DNA of 37,878 bases from SIG701 sp045544955 (GTDB lineage Bacteria > Bacillota > Clostridia > Oscillospirales > CAG-272), in NCBI GenBank assembly GCA_045544955.1, contig JAZPZY010000016.1:1-37878 (forward strand), written 5' to 3'. The translations under genes were made by a program, and so were the position numbers. Under the pieces are notes generated by a model that was given only the letters and a program-made list of their open reading frames with translations, searched no databases and was not told the DNA's origin. Below, piece after piece: positions 22,718-29,412 of this stretch (positions within the stretch are counted from its first letter, which is position 1; every line of letters begins with the position of its first letter).

Positions 22718-23724
22718 CAGATTTCCTCCTCCGTTTCCACCGGATCGCTCACGTACAGGCGGCGCTCCTTCAGATACTGAATCAGCTCCGGCTCCGTCAC
22801 ACCGGCCACAAACGTGGGCCACGACAGATTCCGGATCTCGTCATCCGACAAAAAGATCGCCAGATCACAGATGCGGCTGACCATCTGCAAGGTGGCGATG
22901 AGGGAGTTGTATTTCAGCGTGCCGCGGAACAGGCGGAATTCGATGGTGTTCCGGTTGGTGATGTTCACGCAGGTGTACCGATCCACGCAGCCGCTTTTCG
23001 CGTGCTCCAGAATCTCGGCGGGATGATCCTTGTACCCATACCGTGCCGCCCAGCGTTCCAGCTGCCGGCGTGTGCGGCGGGAGAATTGCAAAAGTTCGTT
23101 CCAGTTCCGTTCCACGAAATACAGAATCCGGGCAATCGCCGCATCCTGCCTGTCGGCGGATTCTCCGAACGCCGTGCGGTTGACGTGGATATGCAGGCCG
23201 CAGGTGCCCGACTGATGGGAACAGTAGCCGAGGTTTTTCGCCTTCTCCAAAACCTTCTCCCACGGCATTTCGTGAAGGTGATAGTCCAGCGTCATAGGAT
23301 GGGTGACGATCTCAAATCCATCATTCAGCGAGCCGTCATGCTTGCAGTAGATATTGTTCTCGTCATCGTTGGCGATGTGCAGAATCTCCGCTGCATAGGA
23401 ATGGCACTCACCTGCTTCATCAATCTCCAATTCCACACCAAAGAACCGATTCCCCTCCCCGTGAAATACCGGCGTGGGCTTGTAGTAGTAATTGTGGATT
23501 TCCTCATCCGATTCGTCCTCACATCCGATGCAGTTCTCGCAGTATGGAACATCGGATGCATCGGTTTGATAGCATGCCTCATCCCGATAGATGCGTTCCC
23601 CGCATCGGGTACAGCGGACGGTAAGATCGTCCAGGCAGTCGGCGCAGTACATGTATCCTGCGAAGTGATGTGCACTTGCTTCGCTCAAAATATCGCCGCA
23701 TTCGGCGCAGATCAGATCACTCAT
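22717..23724 (-). CDS. Amidoligase-family protein with N-terminal zinc ribbons
   Basis: A 335-aa protein. Residues 1-70 hold three CxxC-type pairs (LICAECG, YCADCL, VRCTRCG, YCENC), a treble zinc-ribbon region. The rest matches the amidoligase (COOH-NH2 ligase) fold: FFGVELEID, KHDGSLNDGFEIVTHP, CGLHIHVN and NTIEFRLFRGTL, which form the ATP/metal site. Such enzymes, distant relatives of glutamine synthetase, make amide bonds on peptides or small molecules. It is coupled to the glutamine amidotransferase downstream. GGAGG precedes ATG 23724. Confidence 0.88.
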   Translation of the reverse strand: MSDLICAECGDILSEASAHHFAGYMYCADCLDDLTVRCTRCGERIYRDEACYQTDASDVPYCENCIGCEDESDEEIHNYYYKPTPVFHGEGNRFFGVELEIDEAGECHSYAAEILHIANDDENNIYCKHDGSLNDGFEIVTHPMTLDYHLHEMPWEKVLEKAKNLGYCSHQSGTCGLHIHVNRTAFGESADRQDAAIARILYFVERNWNELLQFSRRTRRQLERWAARYGYKDHPAEILEHAKSGCVDRYTCVNITNRNTIEFRLFRGTLKYNSLIATLQMVSRICDLAIFLSDDEIRNLSWPTFVAGVTEPELIQYLKERRLYVSDPVETEEEI

Positions 23725-23757
23725 AAATTTTCCTCCATAAATAAAAATAGCCCCGGC

Positions 23758-24144
23758 TTATACCGGAGTTTTTGGATTGTATGGGATTGCGTGGGTTTCT
23801 TCGCCGAGTAGGATAAATTTTTCGGGAAACTGAAACACCGCGGTGTATTTCGTCATTAGCTCGTCGGAGAGGGAGGCGAAATCGTCGTTTCCCAGACCGA
23901 CCACAAGAAACGTGCCAGCGATGATATCGTAGATCTTTCCGGAATCGTCCCGCAGTGCGCGGTTCAGCGGCAGTCCCAGCAGCTTGCCAGATTCGTTGCA
24001 GACGATGCCGACGGGATCGTCAAAGGGGTAGATCACTTCGATATCCCCGCCGACGATGCTTTGCAGGGACTTGAGCGTATGGGGGATCTCCGCCGGATAC
24101 GGCGATTCGTCCGGCGGAACGACAAGGATGCGGATTTGTGACAT
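23758..24144 (-). CDS. DUF3846 domain protein
   Basis: From ATG 24144 (AGGAGA upstream) the protein has 128 residues reading IRILVVPPDESPYPAEIPHTLKSLQ, IVGGDIEVIYPFDDP, IVCNESGKLLGLPLNRALRD and IYDIIAGTFLVVGL, the DUF3846 signature found in clostridial phages and mobile elements. Function is unknown. It heads the unit that continues with the amidoligase and amidotransferase, though a small CCGG hairpin with a T-rich tail lies between (about 23728-23750), which may reduce read-through. Confidence 0.85.
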   Translation of the reverse strand: MSQIRILVVPPDESPYPAEIPHTLKSLQSIVGGDIEVIYPFDDPVGIVCNESGKLLGLPLNRALRDDSGKIYDIIAGTFLVVGLGNDDFASLSDELMTKYTAVFQFPEKFILLGEETHAIPYNPKTPV

Positions 24145-24272
24145 GATGGGGTTCTCCTGAAAATAAAGATAGCCGCGGATTTGCTCCGCAGCTTCATTGA
24201 GATAATATGTGGTTGAAATTCGGGGGATTTGCGGCTCAAACTTTTTATTTTGCGTATAATAAATAAAAAGCA

Positions 24273-24300
24273 CACCGGAGGTGTTCACCCACCTCCGGTG
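24273..24300 (-). terminator. Terminator after the small HTH gene
   Basis: Perfect 11-bp stem CACCGGAGGTG/CACCTCCGGTG with a 6-nt loop; on the minus strand it is followed by TGCTTTTTATTT. It separates the HTH gene cluster (25266-24308) from the DUF3846-amidoligase unit. Confidence 0.85.
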
Positions 24301-24307
24301 CTCTCGT

Positions 24308-24508
24308 TTATCTGCATCCAATCCCACTCCGCCCGCGGACATACTCCTCCAGCGCCGCTTTCGGTATCCGCCATATCCGCCCGCAGCGGTATCCTTTCAG
24401 CTCGCCTATCTTTAGCAGAGCGTATAGCATATTATGTCCCAACCGCAAGGCTTCGCACGCCTCATCTACGGTTAAGAGATCCTCATATTCCATGAACATT
24501 TCACTCAT
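24308..24508 (-). CDS. Excisionase-like helix-turn-helix protein
   Basis: From ATG 24508 (GGAGG 9 nt upstream) the protein has 66 residues. LLTVDEACEALRLGHNMLYALLKIGELKGYRCGRIWRIPKAALEEYV is the HTH_17/excisionase pattern. It is the second such protein in the element after the one next to the integrase. The start overlaps the preceding gene end by 8 nt. It may regulate element promoters or act as a recombination directionality factor. Confidence 0.82.
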   Translation of the reverse strand: MSEMFMEYEDLLTVDEACEALRLGHNMLYALLKIGELKGYRCGRIWRIPKAALEEYVRGRSGIGCR

Positions 24509-24851
24509 TTTCATCAGCCTCCGTATTCACGCTGTATCTCTGTGCAAGCAAACACACTCCCTCCGGTGCCTGGCAGGCGGAGCATAAACAGCAGTAATTC
24601 TTCACAGATTTCCGCCGTCTCGGATTGGTTTTTCGTCCGTACAGATCCTGCTTTTCAATCTGCTGCATGATTGCCGGTTCACTGCGGCGCAGCTGGATGG
24701 CTATGTCGGTAACGTCCATGCCTTCATCAAAGCACCGGCGAAGTTGATCGCGTTCTTCTTCTGTCCAGTATTCGCCTTCCCGCTCCGGGCGGATCAATCC
24801 CTGCCGCAAGGCCTGCACCATGCTCGGCTGATTCTCATATAAATTTGACAT
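24501..24851 (-). CDS. SANT/HTH-like protein with C-terminal cysteine cluster
   Basis: From ATG 24851 (GAGGTG 8 nt upstream, 17-nt overlap with the previous gene) the protein has 116 residues. The middle (YWTEEERDQLRRCFDEGMDVTDIAIQLRRSEPAI) looks like a Myb/SANT-type or sigma-like helical DNA-binding domain. The C-terminal part has NYCCLCSACQAPEGVC, a possible zinc site. It is probably a DNA-binding regulator of the element; no closer family is recognised. Confidence 0.6.
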   Translation of the reverse strand: MSNLYENQPSMVQALRQGLIRPEREGEYWTEEERDQLRRCFDEGMDVTDIAIQLRRSEPAIMQQIEKQDLYGRKTNPRRRKSVKNYCCLCSACQAPEGVCLLAQRYSVNTEADENE

Positions 24852-25266
24852 TTTCGAACACCTCTTTCCCGGTTCCATTTTTCTGCCGATCTACAGCTGT
24901 GAGATACTGCAGCTTGTTCATCAGCCGGTCTGCGACGAATTCATCTTTCATCTCCCCAATCAACAGCGGAAACAGCTGATCATCGAAAGCATCGGACAGT
25001 GCCTCATAATCCTCCCACTCCGGCGTAATACCGATGACGTGGCTGGGCAGAAGGATGCTGGTGTTGCTGTGCAGTGTGTCCAGCAGAGCAAAGCCATCGT
25101 TTGCCGTGAGGTTTTCTGCCAGCAGAATTTCGTAATAAGTGTCCTTCATTCGGTGAATTGCGTCAGGCAGATTGGCAGCAATATCGATTTGCGCCTGCTC
25201 CCGCCCGACCTCGATGATAAATCCCCCTTCCCGCTCGGCGGTTGGGTCAAAAATCAATATTCGCAT
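24835..25266 (-). CDS. Uncharacterised 143-aa protein, receiver-like fold possible
   Basis: ATG 25266 has GGAGG at 7 nt. The text MRILIFDPTAEREGGFIIEV, DIAANLPDAIHRMKDTYYEILLAEN and NDGFALLDTLHSN has the alternating beta-alpha pattern of response-regulator receivers, but the acidic phospho-acceptor arrangement is not clearly conserved. It is the first gene of a three-gene unit with two HTH proteins and has an 18-bp palindrome at 25298-25315 in front of it. Confidence 0.5.
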   Translation of the reverse strand: MRILIFDPTAEREGGFIIEVGREQAQIDIAANLPDAIHRMKDTYYEILLAENLTANDGFALLDTLHSNTSILLPSHVIGITPEWEDYEALSDAFDDQLFPLLIGEMKDEFVADRLMNKLQYLTAVDRQKNGTGKEVFENVKFI

Positions 25267-25297
25267 ATGTTTTCCTCCAGAATAGTGGTAAGTTATT

Positions 25298-25315
25298 CCG
25301 ATATATACGTATCGG
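25298..25315. promoter_or_regulatory. 18-bp palindrome upstream of the HTH-gene unit
   Basis: CCGATA-TATACG-TATCGG, perfect 6-bp arms, 32 nt upstream of ATG 25266. Position and symmetry fit an operator for one of the element's HTH proteins. No confident promoter could be placed next to it. Confidence 0.5.
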
Positions 25316-25402
25316 TTATACTTATGTTGGGTTGGTAAAGGAGGAAAATGGAGCGACAAGAGAGAACTCAATGTAAGAAGCAGTGAGAGCATAGACAAAG
25401 CT

Positions 25403-25452
25403 GGAGCATTCTGCTCCGGCTGAAATGATAGATCAACTAAGACTATCATTTC
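25403..25452. repeat. Two adjacent hairpins
   Basis: GGAGCA-TTC-TGCTCC (25403-25417) followed 4 nt later by a perfect 10-bp inverted repeat GAAATGATAG / CTATCATTTC (25422-25431, 25443-25452). No T tract follows either, so they are not clear terminators; they could be RNA leader structures or protein-binding sites. Confidence 0.5.
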
Positions 25453-25579
25453 TACATATACTATTACCGTATACGAGGCCTGTGCTTGGATAGTTACTTG
25501 TCTGAATATTTCGTGGTATTTTCACAATCGACAAAGCCGCACTATTACAGTTTGTGTTTTGCCCGAAAATACAATATTT

Positions 25580-25701
25580 ATAATAAAAAACGGCAGCAAG
25601 CCTTCAACCGGGACTACTGCCATAAGTCATATAAAACGAAAGAGAGCCGAGTTACCTCGACCCTCTCAAGTACACATCCGCAAATGTGTACCCCAATTAG
25701 T
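25580..25701 (-). ncRNA. Candidate small RNA with own promoter and terminator
   Basis: A consensus promoter (25708-25736) fires leftwards into ~120 nt without a credible ORF that ends in an intrinsic terminator (25585-25621, GGCAG/CTGCC stem then TTTTTT). The body contains two further hairpins: GTACACAT/ATGTGTAC and GAGAG..CGAG/CTCG..CTCTC. It lies between the Abi_2 gene and the HTH unit and is not part of either. A regulatory RNA, or the RNA component of a toxin-antitoxin pair, is possible. No RNA family recognised. Confidence 0.6.
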
Positions 25702-25707
25702 ACTATT

Positions 25708-25736
25708 ATTATACTATAGGACCCAAAAAAATGCAA
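25708..25736 (-). promoter_or_regulatory. Promoter of the candidate small RNA
   Basis: Read leftwards TTGCAT, 17 bp, TATAAT. It lies just downstream of the Abi_2 stop codon, so it is independent of that gene. Confidence 0.75.
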
Positions 25737-25753
25737 GTGCATTTTTGGGAAAA

Positions 25754-26734
25754 TTACAAATAATTTTTCAAAACATTTATGCGAGACGACAAATTGGGGT
25801 GGATAACTATACTTGAAATCGAAGCATCAACCGAATTTTTATACTCATCAGTTATTCTCTCAAATTCACGAATGAAAGCCTTGATCTCCGTTTTGGGCAC
25901 CTTAAGCAGTTGCAAATAATAGCAAACAAGTATCAAATAGTCCCCTAACGTTTTGAAATTCACGTATGGCAATCCAATCTCTTGGACAAGGCACTGGGTC
26001 ATAGGGCGTGATGGATCCGAACTCCTAAAACGAGTATCAAATATTACCGCATTATGCGCAATAGCATTTCTCAAATCTTTCAACGCATAAATATATTTAA
26101 AAATCAATTCACGATTAGTGTCGCAGGACAAGTTGAGTCCCAATCGCTTTGAAATAGCATCGCGCGTGTTGTAATCCAAGCAAGACAGCATATAACCGAA
26201 ATCGCCCAGGGTCATTATTTCAACCAAAGCCCAAATTGGAACTTCGCTGTAACTCATATTGTTATAGAAATGGCAGATTTTGGGGTTTCCTTCTTTGTAT
26301 GCTCGTGAAAGATATGATTGAATTGTACTTTGCAGCTGCAACTTACGAGTTTGGAATTTATTTTTCTGTTCAGAGGTCGCAGTAGCCGGAGCGTTATTAT
26401 AACTACTAATAAGTTTGTCACAGATTACTTGAATCGATTCCGAATTAGCCTGTGTAAGAATGCAATCCAAAGATATGTTTTTTACCGCAGTTTCTATGTA
26501 CATTATTTTATCATAGAAAAGTGCCTTTAACTTTGAATCATATTGGATTGTTGCATACACCTCTTCGTAAGATGCGAACGGTAGCCTGTTCCTTGACGTG
26601 CCGAAGAATCTATAACCTTTATATCCGTGAAAATAACCCGTATTTAATAACTGTCTTTTTTCTTTACTTCCAGCGATGGTGATATGATGACTTCTCAAAT
26701 GTCTCATCAGACCATCAATGTTTTTATAACTCAT
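25754..26734 (-). CDS. Abi_2 family abortive-infection protein (HEPN-type)
   Basis: From ATG 26734 the protein has 326 residues. The N-terminal LLNTGYFHGYKGYRFF, FASYEEVYATIQYDSKLKALFYDKIMYIETAVKN follows the Abi_2 (AbiD/AbiF-like) pattern. The C-terminal half has LKDLRNAIAHNAVIF, giving the RxxxxH motif (R222, H227) of HEPN ribonucleases. Such proteins stop phage growth by cleaving RNA in infected cells. It is a single gene with a strong promoter, next to an sRNA locus. An upstream in-frame TTG at 26746 is possible, but neither start has a clear ribosome binding site. Confidence 0.88.
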   Translation of the reverse strand: MSYKNIDGLMRHLRSHHITIAGSKEKRQLLNTGYFHGYKGYRFFGTSRNRLPFASYEEVYATIQYDSKLKALFYDKIMYIETAVKNISLDCILTQANSESIQVICDKLISSYNNAPATATSEQKNKFQTRKLQLQSTIQSYLSRAYKEGNPKICHFYNNMSYSEVPIWALVEIMTLGDFGYMLSCLDYNTRDAISKRLGLNLSCDTNRELIFKYIYALKDLRNAIAHNAVIFDTRFRSSDPSRPMTQCLVQEIGLPYVNFKTLGDYLILVCYYLQLLKVPKTEIKAFIREFERITDEYKNSVDASISSIVIHPNLSSRINVLKNYL

Positions 26735-26762
26735 AAAAAGCCCCAAAAATGTTCATAATGAC

Positions 26763-26791
26763 ATTATACACCATTTTCAATGAAAATTCAA
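26763..26791 (-). promoter_or_regulatory. Promoter of the Abi_2 gene
   Basis: Read leftwards TTGAAT, 17 bp, TATAAT; the -10 ends 29 nt ahead of ATG 26734. Confidence 0.75.
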
Positions 26792-26893
26792 TGTGTTTTT
26801 AATTATGACACACAATTCCACAATGTTTTGTGGCGGACACAAAAAGACACTCTTGCCCTTATGATATAATACAATTGCGAAAAAGCAAAACGA

Positions 26894-26930
26894 AGCCTGT
26901 GGGGAAACTACCCATACGGGCTTTTGTTAC
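26894..26930 (+). terminator. Hairpin ahead of the HNH remnant
   Basis: AAGCC...TGGG-GAAACTA-CCCA...GGGCTT forms an interrupted stem followed by TTTGTT. It may be a weak terminator or a phage-type leader structure. Confidence 0.4.
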
Positions 26931-27067
26931 AACCGAAAGGAGTTTCCCCGTGCCGGCCAACCGGCTGTCCCAAGCTTATCCGCGACCGCTACTGTGAGGA
27001 ACACATCAAGGTAATGAACGCCCGGTACAGCAAGCACAAGCAATCTTATGATTCCCCGGAACGCTAA
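26930..27067 (+). pseudogene. Truncated HNH endonuclease-like gene
   Basis: The frame PCRPTGCPKLIRDRYCEEH continues to KVMNARYSKHKQSYDSPER and stops at TAA 27065. The Cys pattern and RDRYCEEH match the N-terminal zinc-knuckle region of small phage HNH endonucleases, whose catalytic HNH part should follow but is missing. I read it as phage-derived debris at the edge of the element. It points rightwards, opposite to the element genes. Confidence 0.6.
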
Positions 27068-27100
27068 TAGCACAAACAACTGAAATATGCAAGAAAATTT

Positions 27101-27180
27101 GTGAAATCACTTTAGTAATTTTCAAAAAGTGAAATTTGCAGTTGAGTGATTTTGAAATAAATCAACTGCGAGTGAAATTT
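27101..27180. repeat. Cluster of GTGAAAT direct repeats flanking an inverted repeat
   Basis: AGTGAAATTT occurs at 27129-27138 and 27171-27180, with a related GTGAAATCA at 27101. Between the exact copies lies an 8-bp inverted repeat GCAGTTGA (27138-27145) / TCAACTGC (27162-27169). The nested layout suggests a protein-binding or recombination site near the element end. Confidence 0.55.
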
Positions 27181-27181
27181 A

Positions 27182-27719
27182 GCAAACTGTGATTCCACGA
27201 TCTCAAGTTTTAACGAATGCGAGACAGAAGTTCTTTGCTGCAAACGACCTTCTCCGTATTGGTATGTACAATCAATAATTCAACAAAAATTCAACCACTC
27301 TTCTCAACGATATACGCAATCCCTCCAAAATACTCCATTTTTACCCGCAAAATACGCCACAAAACACACGGTATTACACGATATTCGCCCCTGTAAAACG
27401 GGGATCCATTATTTCTGACATTTCTAGCAAAGCAACTGTTCGTACGGATAAATCTATCAACGGAAGAACTCGTACTATTGATAGACTGAGTAATTTTCGT
27501 TATTTTTGTCTTACGTGATAAGATCGGTTTCGTACACCTGAGCACTGTGGCTTGCCTGCATACTTCACCAATGGAACCTCCAATGTGCCGGAGTTTTGCA
27601 GGAAAGGATTTCCGGCGTGTTGCGGAAGCGGGTACCGGTAATAAAACGATGTGCTTTCGTATACCTTCTCACACCCGTTTTTTGATTCAGTTGAATTTTA
27701 GTTGAATTTTGGACAAAAA
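27182..27719. other. Intergenic region, no gene seen
   Basis: AT-rich sequence without a credible ORF; an 84-codon minus-strand frame (27291-27545) is low in recognisable protein character and lacks a ribosome binding site. Just before the tRNA terminator, AGTTGAATTTT is repeated in tandem (about 27690-27711). Confidence 0.5.
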
Positions 27720-27751
27720 ATCAGGACACTTCCGAGAAGAAATGTCCTGAT
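27720..27751 (-). terminator. Terminator of tRNA-Pro
   Basis: ATCAGGACA / TGTCCTGAT stem (27743-27751 with 27720-27728), followed on the minus strand by TTTTTTG; it starts 5 nt after the tRNA CCA end. Confidence 0.85.
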
Positions 27752-27756
27752 TTTAT

Positions 27757-27833
27757 TGGTCGGAGTGACTGGATTTGAACCAGCGGCCTCTTGGTCCCGA
27801 ACCAAGCGCTCTACCGAACTGAGCCACACCCCG
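27757..27833 (-). tRNA. tRNA-Pro (anticodon CGG)
   Basis: The 77-nt gene folds fully: acceptor CGGGGTG/CACTCCG, D arm GCTCAGTTCGGTAGAGC, anticodon stem CTTGG/CCAAG with loop TTCGGGA (anticodon CGG, G37), T arm GCTGG-TTCAAAT-CCAGT, discriminator A and encoded CCA. Its last 45 nt recur at 1156-1200 in opposite orientation, and its last 11 nt at 13983. It has its own promoter and terminator. Confidence 0.96.
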
Positions 27834-27883
27834 TTTTGTTCGTATTCATCTCTCAGCGGCATGCCGCCCCAAGATGCCTACAT

Positions 27884-27912
27884 ATTGTAGCACGAAAACG
27901 CCATGGTGTCAA
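27884..27912 (-). promoter_or_regulatory. Promoter of tRNA-Pro
   Basis: Read leftwards TTGACA, 17 bp, TACAAT, 50 nt ahead of the mature 5' end. Confidence 0.8.
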
Positions 27913-27961
27913 GAGGATTTCAGAGAAACTTTTGGTTTTTTGAAAATTTTCCGTATGTTCA

Positions 27962-27990
27962 TTGCATTTTTCGCGGCGATGGGGTATAAT
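27962..27990 (+). promoter_or_regulatory. Promoter of the polysaccharide deacetylase gene
   Basis: TTGCAT, 17 bp, TATAAT, about 85 nt ahead of the start codon. Confidence 0.7.
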
Positions 27991-28075
27991 ATTCCTATTG
28001 TGTATGCGGTTCGGGTTTTGGGCGGATGTTTCGGGATTTTCCGGGCCGTTTTTTGCGGATGGGAGGTGATTGCCC

Positions 28076-29122
28076 GTGCGTGGGTTGGTTCGCTTTTTCC
28101 AGCGGGTGCTGTTTATGCTTCTGGCCGGTGCGGCTTTATACGGCGTGATCCACTGTCCCATAGAGGGCGGTGCTACGCTGTACGTGCGGGGGAATCTGCC
28201 CTTGACCCGCGCGGTTACGCCGTCCGTATACAGGATGCAGCTGCCTATGCCTGAGGTACCTGCCGTCCCGGTTGAGGAGCCGCCGGCGGAGACGCCGAAG
28301 GTGCCGCCGGTGCGAGGGGATATTCTGGGGCTGATGTATCACGATTTCACGGATGATCCGGCAAAGACGTCCGCCTGGACCACCACCGGTGAAAAATTTC
28401 GGGACGATCTCCTCTCGCTGATGGAAGCCGGCTACCGTCCTCTGTCTGTGGAGGCGTATATTACCGGGCAGTACGACTTGGGGCAGGATTACTTCGTCGT
28501 CACCTTTGACGACGGCTATCTGTCCAATCTGACCGTTGCTTTGCCGGTGCTTCGGGAACTGTCTGTGCCCGGCACCCTGTTTGTCATTACAGGCAGTACG
28601 GAGCTTCCCAACCATCTTTCCTGGGGTGAGCTTGCTCTGTTTAACGAATCGAATCTGACTTCCGTCTATTCCCATACGGATTCCCACGTCCGGGCGGACA
28701 GTATGCCGCTTACCTCGTTCCTTTTGGATGAGGCGGCCGCCTGGGACAAGCTGACGAAATATATTCAGCCGGAGCGAAAGGTGCTGGCTTACCCCAACGG
28801 TGCCTTTACCCGGGCATCTATGGAGGCCCTTGCCGCCGACGGATACGAGATGTTTGCCGTGCAGCACGCGCCGGACTGGTACCGGGAAGAAAACGCCGCC
28901 GGCATCCGTCTTCTGGTACGGCAGAACGTGTCCTTTGACGCGGACATGCTGGCACTGGCGGCGGAGCACAGGTCACGGGCGGGTTTGCCGTCCCTTGCCG
29001 AGGCCAATGCGATCCGTGCGGAATTTGCAGCCGCAGAAGAGGCCGCCCGCCTTGCCTATCTTCGTTCGGTGGTGGACTACGATTACGAAAGATACCATGA
29101 CAAAAGGGAAAGACCGAAATAA
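28076..29122 (+). CDS. Membrane-anchored polysaccharide deacetylase (NodB domain)
   Basis: From GTG 28076 (GGGAGGTG at 8-9 nt) the protein has 348 residues; a TTG six bases earlier is possible but too close to the ribosome binding site. It has an N-terminal signal anchor (VLFMLLAGAALYGVIH), a Pro-rich linker (PEVPAVPVEEPPAETPKVPP) and a NodB domain with VTFDDGY (D145, D146), HTDSH (H200, H204) and LAYPNG. This is the metal site of carbohydrate esterase family 4, so it probably deacetylates peptidoglycan or another cell-surface glycan outside the membrane. The C-terminal helix is Ala/Glu/Arg-rich. Confidence 0.9.
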   Translation: MRGLVRFFQRVLFMLLAGAALYGVIHCPIEGGATLYVRGNLPLTRAVTPSVYRMQLPMPEVPAVPVEEPPAETPKVPPVRGDILGLMYHDFTDDPAKTSAWTTTGEKFRDDLLSLMEAGYRPLSVEAYITGQYDLGQDYFVVTFDDGYLSNLTVALPVLRELSVPGTLFVITGSTELPNHLSWGELALFNESNLTSVYSHTDSHVRADSMPLTSFLLDEAAAWDKLTKYIQPERKVLAYPNGAFTRASMEALAADGYEMFAVQHAPDWYREENAAGIRLLVRQNVSFDADMLALAAEHRSRAGLPSLAEANAIRAEFAAAEEAARLAYLRSVVDYDYERYHDKRERPK

Positions 29123-29139
29123 AGAGGAGACGCGGGGAG

Positions 29140-29310
29140 GGTGCTTTTGTAAAAGAACCTCCGGGAACCCCCAAAACTCGCGAGGCTCGTTTCGGGGAAC
29201 CCCGGTCCCGTACCCCACCCGCAAAACCTTTTAACCTATATATACAAATACGTCTGTGCATCATTCAACGCACAGACGTAATCTGTTCTTCTGTATAAAG
29301 GTTTTTGGTG
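29140..29310. repeat. Compound palindromic repeat, copy 1
   Basis: The core is ACGTCTGTGC/GCACAGACGT (29250-29259, 29270-29279) nested in an outer AAAACCTTTT...AAAGGTTTT pairing, flanked by G/C-rich runs. The left flanking hairpin is degenerate here. The same architecture recurs at ~30990-31150 and ~32740-32900. Confidence 0.8.
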
Positions 29311-29412
29311 GGGGCGCCGAGTTTTCCCGTTTTTTGCCCGGAACAGGGAAAAATGACCGCTTCAGCGGGCAAGGGAAACGCTCGTCGAGATATCGCTTTT
29401 GCGATATCTCGG

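Larger units (their letters stand above)
15000..27067 (-). mobile_element. Integrated satellite-like element (integrase, excisionase, P4-type primase, cargo)
   Basis: All genes from 26.7 to 15.1 kb are leftward and form a typical small integrative element: tyrosine integrase at one end, a winged-HTH excisionase upstream, a P4/D5-type primase-helicase, a serine recombinase, several HTH proteins and cargo. There is no relaxase, conjugation machinery, capsid, terminase or tail gene, so it is neither an ICE nor a prophage. The set int-xis-primase-Abi resembles phage satellites (P4/PICI-like) or mobilisable islands. I could not find matching direct repeats at the two ends, so the limits given are approximate. 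Confidence 0.65.

Noticed and set aside
25486..25719. 77-codon plus-strand ORF over the candidate sRNA
   Set aside because: It lacks a ribosome binding site, has low-complexity composition, and lies opposite a clear promoter-hairpin-terminator transcript.
15000..27833. Intact tRNA-Pro as the attachment site of the integrase element
   Set aside because: No direct repeat of the tRNA 3' end in the same orientation is found near the integrase end at 15 kb, so the link is not supported.
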